Positions 45,949 to 54,935 of a DNA stretch of 64,000 nt are shown here, piece by piece; positions within the stretch are counted from its first letter, which is position 1, and each line of letters starts with the position of its first letter. The translations under genes were made by a program, and so were the position numbers. The DNA comes from Maricaulis sp. (GTDB lineage: Bacteria > Pseudomonadota > Alphaproteobacteria > Caulobacterales > Maricaulaceae): the NCBI GenBank assembly GCA_017643585.1, contig JAEPND010000008.1, positions 84,331-148,330 on the forward strand, in the 5' to 3' direction. The notes under the pieces were generated by a model. It saw nothing but the letters and a program-made list of their open reading frames with translations, was not told where the DNA came from and ran no database searches.

Positions 45949-46046
45949 CCGCCGCCACAATTAATCCCAATCCCGGCACATTGCCCCCGGAGTTTTGCCG
46001 CAAGCGCCAGCTGTCATGCCCCCGTTAGCAATCGTGGGGAATTGCC

Positions 46047-46457
46047 ATGCGCAAACGCAGCAAGCGGCGGGAGGACGCCGCTGAAGTGAACATGACGCCC
46101 ATGCTGGATATCGTGTTCATTCTTCTGATCTTTTTCATCGTCACAGCGACCTTCCTGAACGAGGAAGGCATCGACATGCAACCACCGCCGGACGAGGCAC
46201 CGCCCTGTCCGGACTGCCCGGCACCGATTGTCGTACAGGTCACCGAGGACAACCGCATCTACGTCAATGGCGTGATCACGGATGTCGACCGGGTCATCTC
46301 GGCGGTGAACCGCTTCCGGGCCGAAAACGCCGGCGCGGCTGTCCTGATCGAAGCCAATAACGAGGCCAGCCACGGCATTATTGTCAGGATCTGGGACGAC
46401 ATGCAGGCCAATGCCGTACCTGTTTCGCTCAGGCGAGCGGAGGAAACTGTCGAATAG
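46047..46457 (+). CDS. ExbD/TolR family protein, orphan
   Basis: 136 residues. A basic N-terminus RKRSKRREDAAEVNM precedes one membrane helix (MLDIVFILLIFFIVTATF) with the conserved proton-relay Asp in TPMLDIVF. The periplasmic domain (about 50-130) is TolR-like: ITDVDRVISAVNRFRAENAG. ExbD needs an ExbB/TolQ partner; none is adjacent, so it must join an Exb complex encoded elsewhere. Confidence 0.92.
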   Translation: MRKRSKRREDAAEVNMTPMLDIVFILLIFFIVTATFLNEEGIDMQPPPDEAPPCPDCPAPIVVQVTEDNRIYVNGVITDVDRVISAVNRFRAENAGAAVLIEANNEASHGIIVRIWDDMQANAVPVSLRRAEETVE

Positions 46458-46496
46458 GCATTTCGTTTCTTTCGAACGGAACTCGTGGGGACTGCT

Positions 46497-46874
46497 TCAG
46501 GGCACATAGACGTCATGAAGCGAGACAAGAAACCCATCCTGCTCGGCAACAGTGACGTGCATCACAAGATCACTTCGCCCTTCCGCATCCGTAAAGAGGT
46601 CGACCAGCACCTCCCAATGCCCGCCAAGCCATCGGCAGACCGATGTCTCCCAGCTTGCTTCGGGTAAGGGCACGAGAGAACAGCCATAGTCTTGGATGTT
46701 TGTGCTGATGCGCCTCATGTCATCGGGCAAAACCGGCTTGAGCCTCATTGTCACCGCCTTAATTTCTGGAGCGCTCAAGGCGAGAGAATTTGCCAAATCT
46801 GCCAAGGCTGCTCGCCAAATAGTGGGGACCGGCAGCTCCCGGTCGAAATCCCTGACGACCGGGACGTCGGACAT
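46497..46874 (-). CDS. DUF7668-like small protein, possible immunity factor
   Basis: 125 residues. Segments PTIWRAALADLANSLAL, NIQDYGCSLVPLPEASWETS, VCRWLGGHWEVLVDLFTDAE, GRSDLVMHVTVAEQDGFLVS match, from memory, a family found near polymorphic toxins and used as immunity proteins (DUF7668). No toxin partner in the window. It lies 4 bases after rlmE on the same strand and points at exbD. Confidence 0.6.
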   Translation of the reverse strand: MSDVPVVRDFDRELPVPTIWRAALADLANSLALSAPEIKAVTMRLKPVLPDDMRRISTNIQDYGCSLVPLPEASWETSVCRWLGGHWEVLVDLFTDAEGRSDLVMHVTVAEQDGFLVSLHDVYVP

Positions 46875-46878
46875 AATC

Positions 46879-47634
46879 CTACCCCTTGAACCCGGTCGCG
46901 ATCAGGAAGGTCTCGGGACTGCCGGAACGGGATGATGGCGGTTTGAAGTGGCGGACCTTGGCGAAACGGCCCTTCATCTGGTCCAGCAGCTCGCCGGAGG
47001 TGCCACCCTGGAAGACCTTGGCGACAAAACTGCCGCCGGGCTTGAGCGTTTCAAAGGCGAACTGGGCTGCCATCTCCACCAGGCCGACTATGCGCAGGTG
47101 ATCCGTGGTCTTGTGACCGGTGGTCCACGGCGCAAGGTCCGAGATGACCAGGTCGGCCGGGCCGCCCATCTCGGCCTTCACCAGGTCCGGCGCGTCATCC
47201 TCGGTGAAGTCCTTCTGCAACAGGACCGCGCCCTCGATCGGGTCCATCTCCAGGAGGTCGATGCCGATCACCTCGGTCGCGCCACGTTTGAGTGCAACCT
47301 GCACCCAGCCGCCCGGTGCCGAACCGAGATCGACGATGCGCTGTCCCGGGCGCAGGAATTTGAATTTCTCGTCCAGCTCGATGAGCTTGTAGGCCGCACG
47401 GGAGCGATAGCCCTCCATCTGGGCCTTTTTCACATAGGGATCATTGAGCTGACGGTCGAGCCAGCGCGTCGAGGAGAGCTTGCGGCCCCGCGCGGTTTTC
47501 ACACGGGTGCGGAATTGTTTCGCAGCACGGGCATCCCCGCCCTTGGTGACAGGACCGGAGCGGCGACGGCGGCGACCGCCCTCCTCCTCGGACGGCTCTT
47601 GCGGAGTGTCATTCTCGTTATTGTCGTCGCTCAC
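46879..47634 (-). CDS. rlmE: 23S rRNA (uridine-2552-2'-O) methyltransferase
   Basis: 251 residues. A basic, Arg-rich leader (about 1-48) precedes the FtsJ fold. The K-D-K-E active site is seen as SRAAYKLIELDEKF (Lys), VISDLAPWTTGHKTTDHLRI (Asp), and GGSFVAKVFQGGTS (Lys); the SAM loop is VDLGSAPGGWVQVALKRGA. It methylates U2552 of 23S rRNA. Its start overlaps the Ppx/GppA gene's stop by four bases. Confidence 0.95.
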   Translation of the reverse strand: MSDDNNENDTPQEPSEEEGGRRRRRSGPVTKGGDARAAKQFRTRVKTARGRKLSSTRWLDRQLNDPYVKKAQMEGYRSRAAYKLIELDEKFKFLRPGQRIVDLGSAPGGWVQVALKRGATEVIGIDLLEMDPIEGAVLLQKDFTEDDAPDLVKAEMGGPADLVISDLAPWTTGHKTTDHLRIVGLVEMAAQFAFETLKPGGSFVAKVFQGGTSGELLDQMKGRFAKVRHFKPPSSRSGSPETFLIATGFKG

Positions 47635-48746
47635 GTCTCGTCTCCGCCGGTCTGGGCAGCCTGGGATTTACGCCCCCCTCTGCGGCGACGTTTAGGACGC
47701 CGCATCAGATTGAGCAACATGCCCTCGCGCAGACCGCGATCGCCGACCCGCAGCTTGTCGGCCGGCCATTTCTCCGCAACCGCTTCATAGATCGCACACC
47801 CCGCCAGCACCAGCTCGGCCCGGTCCGCACCGATTGTCGGCTCCTGGGCCCGCCCCTTGATGTCGAGATCCCGCAAGCGGGTACAGGCCGCCAGGGCCTC
47901 TTCGCCGGACATCCACAAACCGTCCACACGCGAACGATCATAACGCTGCAAACGCAAATGCACGCCGGCCATTGATGTTACCGTGCCCGAAGTGCCCACG
48001 AGATGCCCGCGCCCCTCGGCAAACACGGCCCGCATGGAGCGTGCGCCGCGCGGCGTCTTGAGCTGCTGGCGGGCAAAGGATTTCATCTCCTCATACCAGG
48101 CCAGACGGTCATCATGGCGTTCGGGAAAACGTTCCGACAGCGTGACAACGCCAATCGGGGCAGACGACCAGGATTTCATCGGCGGACGACCGCCGCTCTC
48201 GGGCCCACCGCGTCGACGCCATTCGGCCAGGTCGACCCAGGACAGCTCGGTCGAACCGCCACCGATATCGATGACAAGGGCTGCATCCCGCTCGACATCC
48301 ATCAGATCGACACAGCCATGCACGGCCAGTCGAGCCTCTTCTTCCGGCGAGATAAGGTCGAAATTCAACCCGGTCTCCAAGCGCACGCGCTCGAGGAAGG
48401 CCTCACCATTATCGGCCAGCCGACAGGCCTGAGTGGCAATCGCACGGTGCTTGGCCACGTTCTGGCGGGCCAGCTTTTCTGCACAGACTTTCAGGGCGTC
48501 GACGGCCCGCGACATCGCCGCCTCGGACAATTGTCCGGACGCTGTCAGGCCTTCGCCCAACCTCACAACTCTGGAAAATGCATCAACAACCTGGAAATTG
48601 CCGCCACTCCTACGAGCCAACAGCATTCGGCAGTTATTGGTGCCGAGGTCGATCGCGCCGTACACCGCAGCCGGCGCCCGGCGCCGGTTTCGCTTGCGTC
48701 CGGCGGATCCTTTGCCCCCCTCTTTGTGGGGCGATGGCTCCGCCAT
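47631..48746 (-). CDS. Ppx/GppA family phosphatase
   Basis: 371 residues from ATG 48746. Basic N-terminal tail KRNRRRAPAAV, then the ASKHA-fold phosphate-1 motif YGAIDLGTNNCRMLLARR and phosphate-2 motif LVIDIGGGSTELSW. It likely hydrolyses polyphosphate or pppGpp. The C-terminus is again basic (MRRPKRRRRGGRKSQ), which could bind nucleic acid or polyphosphate. Coupled to rlmE. Confidence 0.93.
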   Translation of the reverse strand: MAEPSPHKEGGKGSAGRKRNRRRAPAAVYGAIDLGTNNCRMLLARRSGGNFQVVDAFSRVVRLGEGLTASGQLSEAAMSRAVDALKVCAEKLARQNVAKHRAIATQACRLADNGEAFLERVRLETGLNFDLISPEEEARLAVHGCVDLMDVERDAALVIDIGGGSTELSWVDLAEWRRRGGPESGGRPPMKSWSSAPIGVVTLSERFPERHDDRLAWYEEMKSFARQQLKTPRGARSMRAVFAEGRGHLVGTSGTVTSMAGVHLRLQRYDRSRVDGLWMSGEEALAACTRLRDLDIKGRAQEPTIGADRAELVLAGCAIYEAVAEKWPADKLRVGDRGLREGMLLNLMRRPKRRRRGGRKSQAAQTGGDET

Positions 48747-48961
48747 GATGGTCCTTTCGCCGACGGGTGCGCAGGCGCCCTGCCTGTTCAGGCAAAGGCG
48801 GCGCATCGCAGTGCGGCCTAAATTTGGTCTTGAAAAACAGCATACTCATCTCACATGTGAGAGGAAAGATGCGTGACAAAACTTTGCACAGCCGGGCGCA
48901 GAACTGCGTTCGAACTGTCAGCCATCACGCAAATTTAAGCTGAGTATGGCAGTATAGCGTA

Positions 48962-49297
48962 ATGGATATCCGACAAGCCAAATATGGTCTCGGCGACGTG
49001 GTGCGTCACCGCCTCTTCCCTTTCCGGGGCGTGGTGGTCGATGTCGATCCGGAATTCGCCAATACCGAGGAATGGTATGAAGCCATTCCCGAGGATATCC
49101 GCCCGTCCAAGGACCAGCCCTTCTATCATCTGCTCGCCGAGAATGATGAGAGCTATTACGGCGCCTATGTGTCCGAAGGCAATCTCCTGCCCGATGCGGA
49201 AAACGGCCCCGTCGGTCATCCGGAGATCCAGGAGTCCTTCGACGAGTTCGACGGCCAGCGCTATCCACTGCGCACAGAGGACGTTCGCCCGAACTAA
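48962..49297 (+). CDS. hspQ: Heat shock protein HspQ (YccV-like)
   Basis: 111 residues: QAKYGLGDVVRHRLFPFRGV, DVDPEFANTEEWYEAIPEDI, PSKDQPFYHLLAENDESYYG, AYVSEGNLLPDAENGPVGHP are the HspQ/YccV (hemimethylated DNA-binding) core. HspQ in E. coli acts as a Lon specificity enhancer. Single gene, divergent from the phosphatase. Confidence 0.95.
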   Translation: MDIRQAKYGLGDVVRHRLFPFRGVVVDVDPEFANTEEWYEAIPEDIRPSKDQPFYHLLAENDESYYGAYVSEGNLLPDAENGPVGHPEIQESFDEFDGQRYPLRTEDVRPN

Positions 49298-49472
49298 CGG
49301 CCAGCCGAGCTGCCATTGCGCTCGCCCTCATTCCGCGCTTAGCCAAGGATAGTGCGCAAGCCTCGCCTTCCCCCCGGGGGGCAATGGTCGAGCGCGCGAA
49401 CCGGACGAACATCCTGAAGGCCCGAAACTTGCGAGCATGCCCGTCATAGCAAGCTTGCGGAGGCCTTGCTCC

Positions 49473-50543
49473 ATGAACAGCACCAATCTGGCACAAACAC
49501 GCCATGGCGGCATTGATACGCTGCGCGGGCTGGCCTGTATCCTGTTGCTGGTCCTGCATGTGGTGGGCGAACAGGTCACCAGCGGCCTACGGGTTCCCGA
49601 CGAGCATCCGCTGGCCATGTTCACGGCGATTTTCCTTCATCTGCGCATGCCGCTGTTCGCCATGTTGTCCGGCTTTGTCTATGCCTACCGACCGCCAACG
49701 CGCGAGGTGAGCGGCCGGTTCCTGACCGGCAAGCTGCGCCGTATCGGTCTGCCCTTCGTTTTCGTGACCACCATTTATGGTGTGGCCAACACGGTGCTGG
49801 GCGCCGGATATGGCGTCCCCTGGGGTGAGTTCTGGCAGATCTATGTCAGTGCCTATGCCTATCTCTGGTTCCTGCAGGCCGTGTTCATTCTCTTCCTGGT
49901 CATCGGGGCACTGGACCTTTTGTTTCCCAAGGCCCGGCTGCAGGTCGCCACGGGCTTCCTGGCTGTCACCTCGGCCCTGTTCCTGTCGGATATCGGCCGG
50001 GGCATTGAATGGCTGTCCTTTGACCGCACGCTCTACCTTGCGCCCTTCTTTGCGCTCGGCGTGTTCCTCAACCGGTTTGAAGGCAATGCGACGCGCGGCT
50101 TGAAGACAGCTTTCCTGTCGAGCCTGGCGCTGTTGGGCACGATCCACCTGGTCGGTGTGCTTACGGACCCGACCGCCGTGATCGAACGCCGCAACGCCAT
50201 GTCGCTCGGCCTGGGCCTGGTGGCATCCGGCTCGCTGATCCTGTTCCGCAATGTGTTAAACTTCGCGCCGCTGGCGTGGATCGGGCGGTTCTCGTTCGGG
50301 ATCTATCTCTATCACATGTTCCCGGTCATGGCCCTGCTCGCCGTCTACAAGTTCATCGGTTTCCCCGATCCCTGGCTTGGCCTCGCAATCGGTGCAACGG
50401 CAGGTCTCAGCCTCTCCATCGCTGCGGAAATCATCGCCCGGCGTCTGGGGCCGGTTCTGCCATGGCTTCCCACCTTGACGCTCGGCCTCACGGTCGCGGG
50501 CAAAGAAAAACGCCGGCACGAAACCGTGCCGGCGTCTGTCTAG
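49473..50543 (+). CDS. Acyltransferase family 3 membrane protein
   Basis: 356 residues from ATG 49473, with GGAGG upstream. HGGIDTLRGLACILLLVLHV carries the family His. About ten membrane segments; HLRMPLFAMLSGFVYAYRPP is the second signature. Different in detail from the acyltransferase at 40163, so not a recent duplicate. Its 3' end contains the terminator of the opposing gene. Confidence 0.9.
   Translation: MNSTNLAQTRHGGIDTLRGLACILLLVLHVVGEQVTSGLRVPDEHPLAMFTAIFLHLRMPLFAMLSGFVYAYRPPTREVSGRFLTGKLRRIGLPFVFVTTIYGVANTVLGAGYGVPWGEFWQIYVSAYAYLWFLQAVFILFLVIGALDLLFPKARLQVATGFLAVTSALFLSDIGRGIEWLSFDRTLYLAPFFALGVFLNRFEGNATRGLKTAFLSSLALLGTIHLVGVLTDPTAVIERRNAMSLGLGLVASGSLILFRNVLNFAPLAWIGRFSFGIYLYHMFPVMALLAVYKFIGFPDPWLGLAIGATAGLSLSIAAEIIARRLGPVLPWLPTLTLGLTVAGKEKRRHETVPASV
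50505..50534 (-). terminator. Terminator of the FAH-type hydrolase, inside the opposing gene
   Basis: On the minus strand ACGCCGGCACG pairs with CGTGCCGGCGT around GTTT, followed by TTTTTC. It lies 25 bases past the hydrolase stop but entirely within the last codons of the acyltransferase gene. Confidence 0.9.
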
Positions 50544-50558
50544 TCCTGTGGCGGGGGC

Positions 50559-51572
50559 CTAGCCCTCGTACTTGACCACGGTCTGTTCGATCGCACCGAA
50601 GATGGACTTGCCGTCCTTGTCCTTCATCTGGATCTTGACGGTATCGCCGTACTTCATGAACGAGGTCGACGGCTTGCCGTCATTGATCGTCTCGATCATG
50701 CGGATCTCGGCGATGCAGGAATAACCCACGCCGCCCTCGGAGATCGGCTTGCCCGGACCATCATCCAGCTTGTTGGAGATTGTGCCCGAGCCGATGATCG
50801 TGCCGGCCGTGACCGGGCGCGTCTTGGCCAGGTGAGCGACCAGCTGCGGGAAGTCGAACGTCATGTCGACACCACAGTCGGCGACGCCGAAAGGCTCGTT
50901 GTTGTAGTGAACGACCAGCGGCAGGAAGACTTTCTTGCCATCCCAGGCCTCGCCCAGCTCATCCGGGGTCACAGCAACCGGCGAGAAGGCCGTTGGCGGC
51001 TTGGACTGGAAGAAGCCGAAGCCCTTGGCCAGCTCGGCCGGGATCAAGCCGCGCAGCGACACATCATTGACCAGCATGATCAGGCGGATCGACTTGGCGG
51101 CCTCCTCCAGGGAACATCCCATCGGCGCATCGCCACAGATGACAGCAACCTCGCCCTCCATGTCACAGCCCCAGGCCTCGTCGCCCAGCGGGATGTCTGC
51201 GCGCGGCGCGAGGAAAGCGTCTGAGCCGCCCTGATACATCAGCGGATCTGTCCAGAAGGTCGCCGGCATTTCTGCATTGCGCGCCTTGCGAACGAGTTCG
51301 ACGTGATTGACGTAAGCAGAGCCGTCCGCCCACTGGAAGGCCCGAGGCAACGGCGAGAGGGCGTCATGTTCATGGAAGCGCTCGCGCGGAATGGTCTCGC
51401 GATTGAGCTGTTCGTAAAGGCTCTGCAGCTCGCTCTCGCATCGCTCCCAGTCATCCAGGGCCGCTTGCATGGTTGGGGCGATGGAAGACGCGTCCGCATA
51501 CCAGGCGATGTCCTTGGAAACGACGACCAGCTTGCCGTCGCGATGACCGTTTTTCAAAGATGCGAGTTTCAT
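50559..51572 (-). CDS. Fumarylacetoacetate hydrolase family protein
   Basis: 337 residues. The C-terminal FAH fold has DIPLGDEAWGCDMEGEVAVI with metal-ligand Glu, LIMLVNDVSLRGLIPAELAK, GFGFFQSKPPTAFSPVAVTP, and GTIIGSGTISNKLDDGPGKP. The N-terminal region (about 1-100) fits the longer FAH group that hydrolyses tyrosine-pathway diketones. True fumarylacetoacetase is possible but not proven, since no hgd or other tyrosine-catabolism gene is adjacent. Confidence 0.9.
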   Translation of the reverse strand: MKLASLKNGHRDGKLVVVSKDIAWYADASSIAPTMQAALDDWERCESELQSLYEQLNRETIPRERFHEHDALSPLPRAFQWADGSAYVNHVELVRKARNAEMPATFWTDPLMYQGGSDAFLAPRADIPLGDEAWGCDMEGEVAVICGDAPMGCSLEEAAKSIRLIMLVNDVSLRGLIPAELAKGFGFFQSKPPTAFSPVAVTPDELGEAWDGKKVFLPLVVHYNNEPFGVADCGVDMTFDFPQLVAHLAKTRPVTAGTIIGSGTISNKLDDGPGKPISEGGVGYSCIAEIRMIETINDGKPSTSFMKYGDTVKIQMKDKDGKSIFGAIEQTVVKYEG

Positions 51573-51681
51573 AGTGAACCAGTTGCTTGTTGGGTGGAAG
51601 CTGATGGCTATCGCTACTCACCCGACAAGACAAGCTCAGTGTGAAGCTTGATCGCCTCACCTGCCGGCAGGTGCAGGCAGC

Positions 51682-51711
51682 AAAAAGCCGGAGCGGGGGA
51701 GCGCTCCGGCT
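51682..51711 (-). terminator. Rho-independent terminator of the TPR gene
   Basis: On the minus strand AGCCGGAGCG and CGCTCCGGCT pair around CTCCCC and run into TTTTTG, 35 bases past the stop of the gene at 51746. Confidence 0.93.
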
Positions 51712-51745
51712 GCATCATCAGCCTTGGGCAGGCTGATGGGGGACT

Positions 51746-52207
51746 TTAGCTGCACTGAGCCAGGGCGAGGTTGGCCTCGACTTCGTCTTCATCGCCAGCA
51801 ACGGCAGCAGCAGCCTGGAAATCAGCGGCGGCGGCAGAACGGTTACCCGCCAGCCAGTTCGCAGCGCCACGATTGTTCAGGGCACGCCAGGCGCTCGAGC
51901 GGTATTCCAGCGCTGCATCACATGCCGCGATGGCTTCGGCCGCATCGCCGGAAGCGGCATAGGCGTAACAAAGGTTGGACAGGGCGGCGACTTTGTCGCG
52001 CGGGGACGCGCCGGACTCGGCCACTTCCACGCCAAAGTGGATGGCCTGGGGCCACTGGGCACGTGCCAGGGAGTTGAGCTGGGCCCGCACGATACCATTG
52101 GAGGTCCGGTGGGTTGCAAACTGCGGATCAGCCTCGCAGGACTGAGCGTTCGCAGCGGCGGTCGGGGCGGCGACAAGCGCCGTGGCAATCAAAAACGTTC
52201 TGAACAT
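51746..52207 (-). CDS. Exported TPR protein
   Basis: 153 residues from ATG 52207 with signal peptide MFRTFLIATALVAAPTAAAN ending NAQ. At least two TPR units follow: KVAALSNLCYAYAASGDAAE, AIAACDAALEYRSSAWRALN and NRGAANWLAGNRSAAAADFQ. Three cysteines. Divergent from the LysR gene at 52299, with start codons 91 bases apart, so it may be its target. Confidence 0.85.
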   Translation of the reverse strand: MFRTFLIATALVAAPTAAANAQSCEADPQFATHRTSNGIVRAQLNSLARAQWPQAIHFGVEVAESGASPRDKVAALSNLCYAYAASGDAAEAIAACDAALEYRSSAWRALNNRGAANWLAGNRSAAAADFQAAAAVAGDEDEVEANLALAQCS

Positions 52208-52298
52208 CTCGCTCTCCATGAGTGAACGGTGTTTATATTTAGAACGAAGTTATGTGAATACCATTGACCAATATCACATCATTCGAATACATAAATGT

Positions 52299-53210
52299 AT
52301 GGACGATTGGTCAGACTATCTCGTGTGTCTCACGGTCGCGGAATGTGGCAGCCTCACGGCCGCCGCCGCGGAGCTCAATGTTTCCCAACCCACAGTCACC
52401 CGTCGACTGCAGGCGCTTGAATCGCGTCTGGGCGAGCCGCTGTTCGAACGCGAAAACGGACAATCCAAACTGACCGCGCTGGGTGAACGTATTGTGGGCC
52501 ATGCGCGCCGCATGCGTGAGGAAGCTTCCGCCATACACCGCGCGGCCATCGCCCAGGACCAATCACTGGCGGGTCTGGTTGTCATCTCTGCCACCGAAGG
52601 ACTGGGCGCAGACTGGCTGCCGGGCGCCCTCGCCTCCTTCCAACGGGAAAACCCGGGCATCGGCATCGAGATTTCAATCAAGAACCACCCGGCCAATTTG
52701 GCGGATCGCGAAGCCGACATCGCCCTGAGATGGAATGGCCCGGGGACGCAGCAAAGCCTGATCGGGCGCCGCGGCGCGACCGTGGGCGCCGGGCTGTACG
52801 CCTCGAAAGCCTATATCGAACGCCACGGGACACCCAAAGCCGTCGAGGACTTGTCAGATCATGCCTGCGTGGCCTGGTCGATCGGCGATTATCTGGGCTG
52901 GCCCCAGACCGCCAATGGTTCCGCCGTTGTTCCCAGCCATGTGGCGTTCAAAGCCAACAGTCCGGCCAGCCACATCAAAGGGCTGGAAGCTGGATATGGA
53001 GTGGGTGTGACCTCGCATCGCCTCGCCCGCCGCTGCGACAGTCTCGTGCGCCTTCTGCCTGAATTCTCGACCTCGCTGGATCTGTGGATCGTCGCGCACG
53101 AAACCGTTCGCAAGAGCGCCCGAATTCGTGCGACCTTCGATCACATCGTGGCCCAGATGAAACGCGACAATGCCTATTTCGAGCTCGGCGAGGACTCGAC
53201 CCTGACCTAA
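52299..53210 (+). CDS. LysR-family transcriptional regulator
   Basis: 303 residues from ATG 52299. The helix-turn-helix (CGSLTAAAAELNVSQPTVTR, RLQALESRLGEPLFERENGQ) is at about 15-65, with a substrate-binding domain after residue 90. The upstream region, also the TPR gene's, is AT-rich. The stop interlocks with that of the peptidase gene (CTAA, 53207-53210). Confidence 0.93.
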   Translation: MDDWSDYLVCLTVAECGSLTAAAAELNVSQPTVTRRLQALESRLGEPLFERENGQSKLTALGERIVGHARRMREEASAIHRAAIAQDQSLAGLVVISATEGLGADWLPGALASFQRENPGIGIEISIKNHPANLADREADIALRWNGPGTQQSLIGRRGATVGAGLYASKAYIERHGTPKAVEDLSDHACVAWSIGDYLGWPQTANGSAVVPSHVAFKANSPASHIKGLEAGYGVGVTSHRLARRCDSLVRLLPEFSTSLDLWIVAHETVRKSARIRATFDHIVAQMKRDNAYFELGEDSTLT

Positions 53211-54265
53211 TCCTCGTCGCCATAGATGCCGACCACGGGATCGCCACCCGCGGTCTGGCGCGCGCGGTACATGCCCGGCGTGTTGTAGCTCCAGGCAATC
53301 TCTCCCGAGGGCGTCAGCGCGACGATGCCGCCATCGCCTCCCATGGCCGTCAGCTCGTCCTGGATCACCTGGTCAGAGGCGTCCTGCAAGTTCAGCCCCT
53401 GGAACTCGACCAGGGCACAGATCCGGCTGGCGACGGTCAGACGGATGAAATACTCGCCAGTCCCGGTCGCAGACACCCCACAAGACGCATTGCTGGCATA
53501 GGTTCCAGCCCCCAGGATCGGGCTGTCGCCCACACGCCCCCAGCGCTTGGCGGTTGTCCCACCGGTCGAGGTCCCGGCAGCAATATTTCCGTCGCTGTCC
53601 AGCGCGACCACGCCAACTGTACCGAAGCGATGCTCGCGCTCATCCCGCTCAAGCGTGCCATGATCCACACCCTGCAGCTCTGGCGCCCCCTCTGGCCGCT
53701 CTGGCAGATCCAGGCCCAGGCGCTCGAGCGAGCGGGTCATGGAGGCCCAGCGGCGTTCGGTGAAGAACCAGGCCGGTGGCACCATCTCTATGCCCTGCTC
53801 GATGGCAAAGGTCTCGGCGCCCTCGCCCTGCAGCATGACGTGACGAGAGCGCTCCATGACCGCACGGGCCAGGGAGATCGGGTGACGCACCTGGGTCACC
53901 CCGGCGACGGCGCCGGCATTCAGCGTTGCGCCGTCCATGATCGATGCATCCAGCTCATTGCGCCCCGCCGCGGTAAACACCGCCCCGCGCCCGGCATTGA
54001 ACAAGGGATCGTCCTCCATGCCATGGATAACGGCCTCAATGGCGTCCAGCGCGCTGCCCCCCGCCTCCAGAACAGCTTCGCCCCGATCGAGGGCCGCGTG
54101 CATGGCAGCCCGGTATTCTGCCTCGCGTTCAGCCGTCATCTGGCCACGTTCGATCACGCCGGCACCGCCGTGAATGACCAGCGCCCAGTCGGACTGGTCC
54201 TCGGCCATGGCAAACGGTGTCAAGACAGTTGCTGCGAATGCAGCCGCAATAGCTTTGATTTTCAT
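53207..54265 (-). CDS. Isoaspartyl peptidase / L-asparaginase (Ntn hydrolase)
   Basis: 352 residues from ATG 54265, with signal peptide MKIKAIAAAFAATVLTPFAMA. WALVIHGGAGVIERGQ is the family N-terminus. Autocleavage should occur before the Thr of IAAGTSTGGTTAKRWGRVGD, which becomes the nucleophile; GDSPILGAGTYASNASCGVS follows. It is an exported type, cleaving isoaspartyl dipeptides and asparagine in the periplasm. Confidence 0.94.
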   Translation of the reverse strand: MKIKAIAAAFAATVLTPFAMAEDQSDWALVIHGGAGVIERGQMTAEREAEYRAAMHAALDRGEAVLEAGGSALDAIEAVIHGMEDDPLFNAGRGAVFTAAGRNELDASIMDGATLNAGAVAGVTQVRHPISLARAVMERSRHVMLQGEGAETFAIEQGIEMVPPAWFFTERRWASMTRSLERLGLDLPERPEGAPELQGVDHGTLERDEREHRFGTVGVVALDSDGNIAAGTSTGGTTAKRWGRVGDSPILGAGTYASNASCGVSATGTGEYFIRLTVASRICALVEFQGLNLQDASDQVIQDELTAMGGDGGIVALTPSGEIAWSYNTPGMYRARQTAGGDPVVGIYGDED

Positions 54266-54325
54266 GACGCCCCCCTTGGTTGGCGACAGGATGACCTGAT
54301 CGCCAGGTGGGAGCAAGACAGACCG

Positions 54326-54841
54326 CTATTGCATCGCCATCAGTGTGCAGAGCGGGCGAATGCCGGAGAGGTTACGGTGAGAGCGGGTCTGGGCTTGTCC
54401 GTCAAAATAAAGCTGTAGTCCCTGTACGGCCCAGCCCTCCTCGCAATCCACGCGCTGGAAGCGTGTCGAGCACTCGCCCACGCGCGCTTCGGCAACCTCG
54501 TGATTGCCGGAATGCAGGCGGATAACGGCGAGATGACCGCGGTGGTCCTTGCAGCCACTCAACCCGGTAACCTCTTCAGTTACGCCCATCAGGGCGGCGG
54601 CGGCATTGCGAACATGACGCCCGACCACCCGACCGGAGCAGAACTGGGCGGTTCGAGGCGGATTGCCCCGGAAAAAGGCACGGACCTGGCAGGCCCGACT
54701 GCGTCGTTCAGTGAATTGCAGCCCGTAGAGCGCTCCGCTCCCCTCACCCAGCAAGGTCGTGTCATAGTCAGTGACGGAACCAATGACCTGGGCATCGCCT
54801 TCGCCGATCAATACCGCTGTCAGAACCAGGGTGAGTAACAT
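54326..54841 (-). CDS. Exported hypothetical protein
   Basis: 171 residues from ATG 54841 (a TTG five codons upstream is also open). Signal peptide MLLTLVLTAVLIGEGDAQ. The mature protein has about six cysteines and repeats of an aromatic/Gly pattern (LYGLQFTERRSRACQVRAFF, then VQGLQLYFDGQAQTRSHRNL), perhaps a small beta-sandwich. Family not recognised. Confidence 0.6.
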   Translation of the reverse strand: MLLTLVLTAVLIGEGDAQVIGSVTDYDTTLLGEGSGALYGLQFTERRSRACQVRAFFRGNPPRTAQFCSGRVVGRHVRNAAAALMGVTEEVTGLSGCKDHRGHLAVIRLHSGNHEVAEARVGECSTRFQRVDCEEGWAVQGLQLYFDGQAQTRSHRNLSGIRPLCTLMAMQ

Positions 54842-54935
54842 GGAGTTCGCCTTCAATCGAAATCTCGCCGCGCACTCGATCTAGATAGCGCGCAGTCCCT
54901 GACGGGTCTTCTCGCGCTGCATCACAATGGCGTGC

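Noticed and set aside
53084-54418. 444-codon plus-strand frame opposite the isoaspartyl peptidase
   Set aside because: Shadow of the peptidase and LysR genes; composition is typical of antisense reading of GC-rich DNA.
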